From Brachypterus glaber (lineage: Eukaryota; Arthropoda; Insecta; Coleoptera; Kateretidae), in the NCBI GenBank assembly GCA_958510825.1, contig OY294044.1:71808095-71872094 (forward strand): a DNA stretch of 64,000 bases, given 5' to 3'. A program made the position numbers and the translations under genes. The notes beneath the pieces were generated by a model that saw only the letters and a program-made list of their open reading frames with translations, made no database searches and was not told where the DNA came from. Every line of letters starts with the position of its first letter. Position 1 is the first letter of the stretch. This document shows positions 57,971 through 64,000 of this stretch, in pieces.

Positions 57971-58561
57971 TACACGGTGTATTTGAAATAGGGTCGGAAA
58001 TTTTAACAGATGGTTTTACATCATAAAAAATGACAAAAAGTTCCTATAAACATATGTCTAAAAATGCATCATTCAAATTTTGGTTTTCGACATTTTAGTA
58101 TTTAATTTTTCGTCCTAAAACAGTGAAATTTCACCTTCAAATTAACTTTTCTCGAAAACGGTTAATCCTACAGTATTACAACAAGAGTACCTTTTTTATG
58201 TATTTTGACCTGAGGAATCATATTTTAAAAATAAAATTGCAAAAAAGTTACACAGAAAAAAGTTTGGGACAAAAAACTGATAAGGACCCCCCTTTTCGCA
58301 CACCCCTGGTTTAAATAAGTACGTGAAAATTACATACAAAGATGGGCCTTATTAGGATTAATTCACGTGCAAAACCTCGTTAATATATCTCAAAGGGTTC
58401 CTGAGTTATTAAATAAAAACCGATTTTTTTAGCCAATTTCAAAGGGGCGTAGCTCCCTTATGACGCATTTTTAGACATATGTTTATAGGAACTTTTTGTC
58501 ATATTTTATCATGTAGAATCACCTGTTAAAATTTCCGACCCTATTTCAAATACACCCTGTA
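57971..58561. mobile_element. ~590-bp fold-back MITE, copy 2
   Basis: Ends tacacggtgtatttgaaata and, reverse-complemented, tacagggtgtatttgaaata; subterminal gggtcggaaattttaacag pairs with its complement. Internal blocks match copy 1 (25941-26530), such as gacaaaaagttcctataaa, tttcaccttcaaatta, acaacaagagtacc and aaaacctcgtt. The extreme ends differ from copy 1, so the copies may belong to sister subfamilies. Confidence 0.85.
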
Positions 58562-59284
58562 CATTTAACATTGTTTTTTAGGGTCTTGATTTACGTTAGT
58601 TTATTTTGACTTCTGTTTTTTTTTCTTACTTAAGAGTTTCATTTTCAAGGTTTTGATTTACCTACGTTAATTAATTTTAAGTTTTGTTTTTTGTTACCAA
58701 AGAGTTTTATTTAAGTTTATTTAACTATGTAGGTATCTAAAATAAACATTTTTTTTTAATTAATAAATTGACTTAATTTATTTAAATATCACGATTAACT
58801 GTACCCCATACTGACTCACTGTACCCCTTGCAGTGATTCACTGTACCCCGTACCGGGGGCTCAGTGAATCAAATGACACACTGTCAAAAAAGTACTTGTA
58901 AAAAATCATGGTCTATTCATTTTTAATTTAAACCTGCAAATTTTGTTAGCTTAAAAATCAAAGCTGGGATACTCAGTATACATTTTATTGAATTATTTAG
59001 TTTCTATAAAGTTAAACTGGCAACATTGTCAGAAAATACAAAAATTAATTTAGGAAACGAATTTTAAAGTTATAAGGAAGAGCAAAATAATTAACTTCTG
59101 TCATCTACTTACTAAGCACTTGTTTAATTTAATTTTCTTAAGGACGTCGGAGTTGTTTACCTGAAAAAGAAAAAACAAGCATTAATTTAATACTATGTCA
59201 TATTTTTAAGACTGAAGAAAATATAGAGGGTAAATTAAAATAAAGGCTTTTACACGGAAAGAAAAATGTTAATAAATCAACCTA
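58562..59284. other. AT-rich DNA, no gene seen
   Basis: Holds the ctcactgtacccc motifs noted for 55924-57419. Nothing else. Confidence 0.4.
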
Positions 59285-60841
59285 TTACACTAGTCGACAA
59301 ATCTGAAGATTTCTCTAACTGAGATTCCAGAAATAGGTTTATACTAATTTTGGGTCGCTGAATACAAATTCGAAGGCCGTTTGTCTTCATCACCCTCAAA
59401 TTTTTTGATATCATAAAAAAAGTTAAAATTAGGAAAATTGATTTTGTGTAATTACAAGAAAATGCTTTGACTTATCACATTAAAATTTAGTACGGTTAAT
59501 AGTGGTAATATATGTTATTCCCCTACTTACCCAAAAATACAATTGCGTGTATGTCAGAGGCGTGGGTTCTAAAGTGTTTCTGTAATATATTTCTCCAACA
59601 AAATTTATGTTTAAGAATTTTACAATTTCGATAAAAAATTATTATTTATTGATTAATTTTACGTAAAAAACATATTGTACCTTTTGATCAAAGGTCGATA
59701 GTTTTCGAGAAAAATAGTTTTAAACATATCTCTGCAAGTTCCACTAATAAAAACACTGCTTCCAACAAGATAATACTTTCTCCTATAGGTCTAGGTTTAT
59801 TAAAATAAAAATAAATAAATTAAAAAAAAAATTAAATATTTTTTTTTCCGAAAAAAGTTTCGTTTTAACGAAAAATAAATTGAAAAAAAAAATAAAAAAA
59901 ATTTTAACCCCATTTTACCCCCTTACCCCACCCCGATTTTTATTAAAAAAAAAATATTCTAGCCACACAAAAAAAGGTCAATAGTTTTTTTTTCCTATGT
60001 ATTTTGAGTCGCTGAATCCGAATTTGAAGTCAAAATAGCACCTTATCCAATTAGTTTTCCAGGTGATGTGCTATTTTGACCTCAAATTCGGATTCAGCGC
60101 CTCAAAATACATAGTAAAAAAAAACTATTGACCGTTTTTGTGTTGCTAGGATATTTTTTCTTTTTGATAAAAATCGGGGTGGGGTAAGGGGGTAAAATGG
60201 GGTTAAAACTTTTTTTTATTTTTTTTTTTCAATTTATTTTTCGTTAAAACGAAAAAAAAAACTTTTTTCGGAAATTTTTTTTTTTTTTTTTAATTTATTT
60301 ATTTATTTTTATTTTTATTTTAATAAACCTAGACCTATAGGAGAAAGTATTATCTTGTTGGCAGCAGTTTTTTTCTTAGTGGAACTTGCAGAGATATGTT
60401 TAAACCTATTTTTCTCGAAAACTATTGACCTTTGATCAAAGGTCCAATATGTTTTTTACGTAAAATTAATCAATAAATAATAATTTTTTATCGAAATTGT
60501 AAAATTCTTAAACATAAATTTTGTTGGAGAAATATATAACAGGAACACTTTAGAACGCACGCCTCTGACATACACACAATTGTATTTTTGGGTACGTAGG
60601 GGAATAAATAACTTATATTACCACTATTAACCGAACTTAATTTTAATGTGATAAGTCAAAGCATTTTCTTGTAATTACACAAAATCGATTTTCCTAATTT
60701 TAACTTTTTTTATGATATAAAAAAATCTGAGGGTGATGGAAACAAACGGCCTTCTGATTTGGATTCAGCGACCCAAAATTAGTATAAACCTATGTCTGGA
60801 ATCTCAGTTAGAGAAATCTTCAGATTTGTCGACCAGTGTTA
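59285..60841. repeat. ~1.56-kb palindrome (fold-back element)
   Basis: Arms of about 750-775 bases: the left begins attacactagtcgacaaatc, the right, reverse-complemented, taacactggtcgacaaatct. Pairing holds all the way to caaaatagcacc / gtgctattttg around a ~25-base centre at about 60043-60070. The arms differ at scattered bases, so this is an aged element, not an assembly mirror. Inside each arm, A/T-rich tracts and tttaccccct-type tracts resemble 22010-22190. No coding frame. Confidence 0.9.
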
Positions 60842-61114
60842 TCCGTGTCTGAATTAGCGGCATCTATGAGTATATATTAACGTTTTAAAAATCGACAGGC
60901 ATTTTTTCCGTGACAAATATTTTGTGAATCCCCATATTTGTTCAATCTTTGTCCAAATCTGAAGTCCAGCACGTAGCCCCAGAAATTCACATTAATACGG
61001 GCATAGATTAGCCCCAAATTCGACCTCTACAAGGTGAAAAACTAAAAAACTTGGTCCCAAACCGAATCTAATCCCTTCCGCTCCAGCCGGTTTTTCAAGG
61101 TATAGGTCCATATA
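60842..61114. other. Spacer with a possible end of the 46-227 element
   Basis: ccgtgtctgaattagcgg at 60843 matches the end of the first MITE; no partner end was found. Confidence 0.4.
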
Positions 61115-62125
61115 CCAGATTAAAATTTATAAGGAAAATCGCGTATACGAACATCCAACTTTGGATATTGTGGTAAATTTTGCTATGTCTAAAACTATCC
61201 ATACACTGAAAAAAAGGATCCTTTGCGGTAATGGCATATGAAATCAGGCCAAATGCTTCGCACTCTTGAATACGTCTAAAAGCGCCTTCTCTTAACATAA
61301 AAATATAAGATCTTTCTGATTCTTTATCTTAAAATTCTTTGATCTTGTGTAAAATGCAGGTGGTCTTGTCTTAAAAGAAAAATTCATTGTTTCAAAGTAT
61401 TTCAAATTATTTAATTATTAACAATCTTAAAACAAAATAAATGGTTTTTGCCTCAAATGCGCCAGGTCCAAGAGAATTTTAAAAATATTTCAAAAGCGAC
61501 ACTTTTCTTGGGACAAAATAAATACTTTTGTTTGAAGATATATATCTTTAAGCTAAAAAAATAACTGCCAAGAGTGTTGACTACTTTGAGCCAAGAACGT
61601 AATTTTTTTCAGTGTACCAGATTAAAATTTATAAGGAAAATCGCGTATACGAATGTTGGATATTGTGGTAAATTTTGCTATGCCTAAAACTATCCATACA
61701 CTGAAAAAAAGGATCCTTTGCGGTAATGGCATATAAAATTAGGCCAAATTCTTCGCACTCTTGAATACGTCTAAAAGCGCCTTCTCTTAACATAAACAAA
61801 ATATAAGTCACTTGCCAAGATCTTTTTGATTCTTTAACTTAAAATTCTTTTATCTTGTGTAAAATGCAAGTGGTCTTGTCTCAAAAGAAAAATTCTTGGG
61901 CCAAGTATTTAAAATTATTTAACTTTTAACTATCTTAAAACAAGATAAATGGTTTTTGCCTCAAATGCGCCAGGTCCAAGAGAATTTTAAAAATATTTTA
62001 AAAGCGACACTTTTCTTGGGATAAAATAAATACTTTTGTTTGAAGATATACATCTTTTAAGCTAAAAGAATAACTGCCAAGAGTGTTGACTACTTTGAGC
62101 CAAGAACGTCATTTTTTTCAGTGTA
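61115..62125. repeat. Tandem duplication, 502-bp unit, two copies
   Basis: Units start at 61115 and 61617 with ccagattaaaatttataagg and end in tttttttcagtgta. Each also has cactgaaaaaaaggatcctt about 90 bases in, forming an inverted repeat with the unit's right end; the unit may thus contain a ~415-bp TIR element. The 60-67-codon minus frames are the same repeat read twice. Confidence 0.9.
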
Positions 62126-62936
62126 CGTGGATACAATGGAACGGTAGGGGCTAACTACGCGAATGCTGTGGGAATTAAATTCATGGCTCGGGAAATAGAA
62201 TGCTTTAACTGCGTGTATCTTAAATGCTTGTTCAAATTTGCCTTTTTACATGGGGCAAAAATTGGCCTATTTTTGACCTACAAGGTTTTCGATGCACTAA
62301 AGATAGATATGCACATTAATGCTTCCGGATAGATATACATATTAATGCGGCCGGGAAACAGCCATAGGGTAGTCCAACTGGCTTTACATCATGCACCAAT
62401 TTTTTATACATTTGTTTATCTGGTACACTTCAAAACAGTGGTGACACTAAAATTTTTTATTTTGAGGTGCAGAGCAAACATTTACCAACCAAAGATTAAG
62501 ATTTTTCCGACTTTTTACCCTTCCCTCTAAAGAAATGGTAGGAATTTTGACAACAAAAAGAATGGACATCGCCTTTGCAAGTTTCCCAACCGACCAACTT
62601 TGGAAGATCTCACCTCCCATGGCGATGTCCCTCCATCAACATCAACATCAACATCAACATAATTTTACCAACTTGAGCATAATTGGGGTGGGGGTGGCAA
62701 AATTCTAATGAAACTTGCTGAGTATTATAAAGACTTCACAAAACAAAAACAAAAAATATTCACTTTATGATATATTATAAAAATGTTTAAAAAATATTTA
62801 TTTTATAACGTTTTGTTTCGTGTTTCATTTAATAATGGGTGGCCATTGATGCATTAAATTAAGCCTGTTAGCAGAAAATCCGATTTATCTCATCTAGAAA
62901 ATAGATTTTTCTATAAAGCCTATATGTATATACATA
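62126..62936. other. Intergenic DNA with a microsatellite
   Basis: An (ATCAAC)n run lies at about 62634-62661; ggacatcgcc and ggcgatgtcc form a small inverted pair near 62563-62629. No gene. Confidence 0.45.
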
Positions 62937-63048
62937 TACTGCCGTGGTAAATTAAAAAGCAGTAACTCTATTTATCAATAGCAGCGTGTTCAAAATATTA
63001 CATCAAAGTTGACGACAAATGGAGTCACTGCTTTTTAGGACAGCAGTA
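62937..63048. mobile_element. 112-bp MITE, TA-flanked
   Basis: Ends tactgccgtggtaaattaaa and, reverse-complemented, tactgctgtcctaaaaagca; TA at 62935-62936 and 63049-63050. Shares agcagtaactc near the end with the 924-bp element at 8587-9510 and the core caaaatattacatca with 63687-63815. Confidence 0.75.
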
Positions 63049-63251
63049 TATATGTGTAGGTAGTATAAACCCAATTTCAAACAATACAGTATTCCAAATT
63101 GGATTCTTTACGTTTATTATCAATGATGAATTTTCCAAGTAGTCTAAACCAGCTTTAAGAATGTAGATTTCTGTAACAGTTAAAATTACAACTATTTCAA
63201 CTAAAGTCATTATAAAATACCTAAATAGCGTCGTATTTTCTATATCATCCA

Positions 63252-63311
63252 TTTTACCATGGTAATTAGCTATTACGGACTATCCACAATAGCAGTTACC
63301 ATGGTAAAATT
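63252..63311. repeat. Small inverted repeat
   Basis: ttttaccatggtaattagct and agcagttaccatggtaaaat face each other across about 20 bases. Nature unknown. Confidence 0.6.
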
Positions 63312-63686
63312 ACTACTTTTATATTTTTAAAAGGTGTGGAAGTTACTGTATATGTAGGTATATCAAAACAAGTTATATAGTTAGTTTTATTTAAATGTTT
63401 GCGAAAACAAACGAAAAAAATAAATAAATTCTCTAAAGTTTTGATATTGACATTCAAACATAAGCATTCGATGGACCAGAAAAATTATGTGATTTGTGCC
63501 GTGATTTTTTGCACAGCGAAAACTTCGAGAGTTGAGTACTTGTGCATACATACATTTAAATCGTGGGGTCGGTAAACATTTACAGAACATTTGGCGAAGT
63601 TTGGCACAGAATTACATCCAAGTCGGGGGTGGCCGATGGTGTGTGCTCCATTTACAAACCTTGCAGAGGCGGGACAAGGAAAAGGA

Positions 63687-63815
63687 GCCCTGATAAAGTA
63701 AAGGGCAGTAAGTGACATTGGTCAATAGGAACGTTTTCAAAATATTACATCAGGGTTCACGTGAAAACGCCGCTATGCGACAAATGTCACTTACTGCCCT
63801 TTACTTTAACAGGAC
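63687..63815. mobile_element. 129-bp MITE
   Basis: Ends gccctgataaagtaaagggc and, reverse-complemented, gtcctgttaaagtaaagggc; the arm continues agtaagtgacatt on both sides. The core caaaatattacatcagggtt resembles that of 62937-63048. The 77-codon minus frame across it is an artefact. Confidence 0.75.
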
Positions 63816-64000
63816 ACTATTGTCTGAAAACTGTTCTAATTAATTTAAACGTTTGTATTTTTAGGCTCGCGCAGATCCTTTTGCGGTTTGCGCGCCTCCA
63901 ACTTAAATCAGTACATATGTTGATAGTGACGAAGAAATAAGATACATCTTAAATAAAAATGATACAAACAATCATATATTGTATTTAAAACACACCCAAA

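Noticed and set aside
61095..61811. Two similar minus-strand proteins as a gene family
   Set aside because: They are the two copies of the 502-bp tandem duplication; the frames cross a TIR end and show no domain.

Overview
The window is AT-rich eukaryotic DNA with long homopolymer and (AT)/(AAAT) runs and one 200-base assembly gap (19125-19324). I found no intact host gene: no exon chain, no conserved host protein, no rRNA. Everything recognisable is a mobile element or repeat. The mix (Jockey/CR1-type LINEs, a Penelope-like element, a Tc1-like transposon, hAT-type and piggyBac-type non-autonomous elements, tRNA-derived SINEs, many fold-back MITEs) is typical of a repeat-rich arthropod genome, most likely an insect; species and order cannot be fixed from sequence alone.

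Layout. 1-12 kb: AT-rich intergenic DNA with short fold-back elements, a nearly perfect 622-bp palindrome (1683-2304), five evenly spaced 26-bp repeats (5116-5297), a 287-bp tandem duplication (7679-8243) and a 924-bp TIR element (8587-9510). 12.3-15 kb: a long-TIR element carrying a 5'-truncated LINE whose reverse transcriptase (RT) is broken by one stop. 15.7-18.5 kb: a hAT-type element with a perfect 8-bp target duplication and a nested MITE, then a TIR element with internal tandem units. 20-28.5 kb: dispersed repeat families, an array of seven ~184-bp satellite monomers and an inverted relative 3-4 kb downstream. 29.8-32.2 kb: a second, inverted copy of the hAT-type element holding a nested fold-back and a LINE 3' fragment. 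33.4-38.4 kb: piggyBac-type and hAT-type MITEs and palindromes. 38.7-41.5 kb: a minus-strand LINE interrupted by a plus-strand LINE. 43.9-44.7 kb: two SINEs tail to tail. 46.5-47.8 kb: a Tc1-like transposon with a decayed transposase. 49.6-52.1 kb: a Penelope-like element with RT and GIY-YIG nuclease, plus a near-identical inverted 270-bp piece of itself. 53-54.4 kb: a fold-back with a piggyBac-type element at its centre. 57-61 kb: a second copy of the ~590-bp MITE and a ~1.56-kb palindrome. 61-64 kb: a 502-bp tandem duplication and small TIR elements.

How parts relate. Several elements are nested and can be ordered in time: the plus-strand LINE at 39.1-41.26 kb is younger than the minus-strand LINE it splits; the MITE in the first hAT-type copy and the fold-back and LINE piece in the second are each missing from the other copy, so the copies act as each other's empty site. 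No coding region is intact, so no autonomous element in the window looks active as it stands. All identity and boundary statements were made by eye; percentages were not computed.
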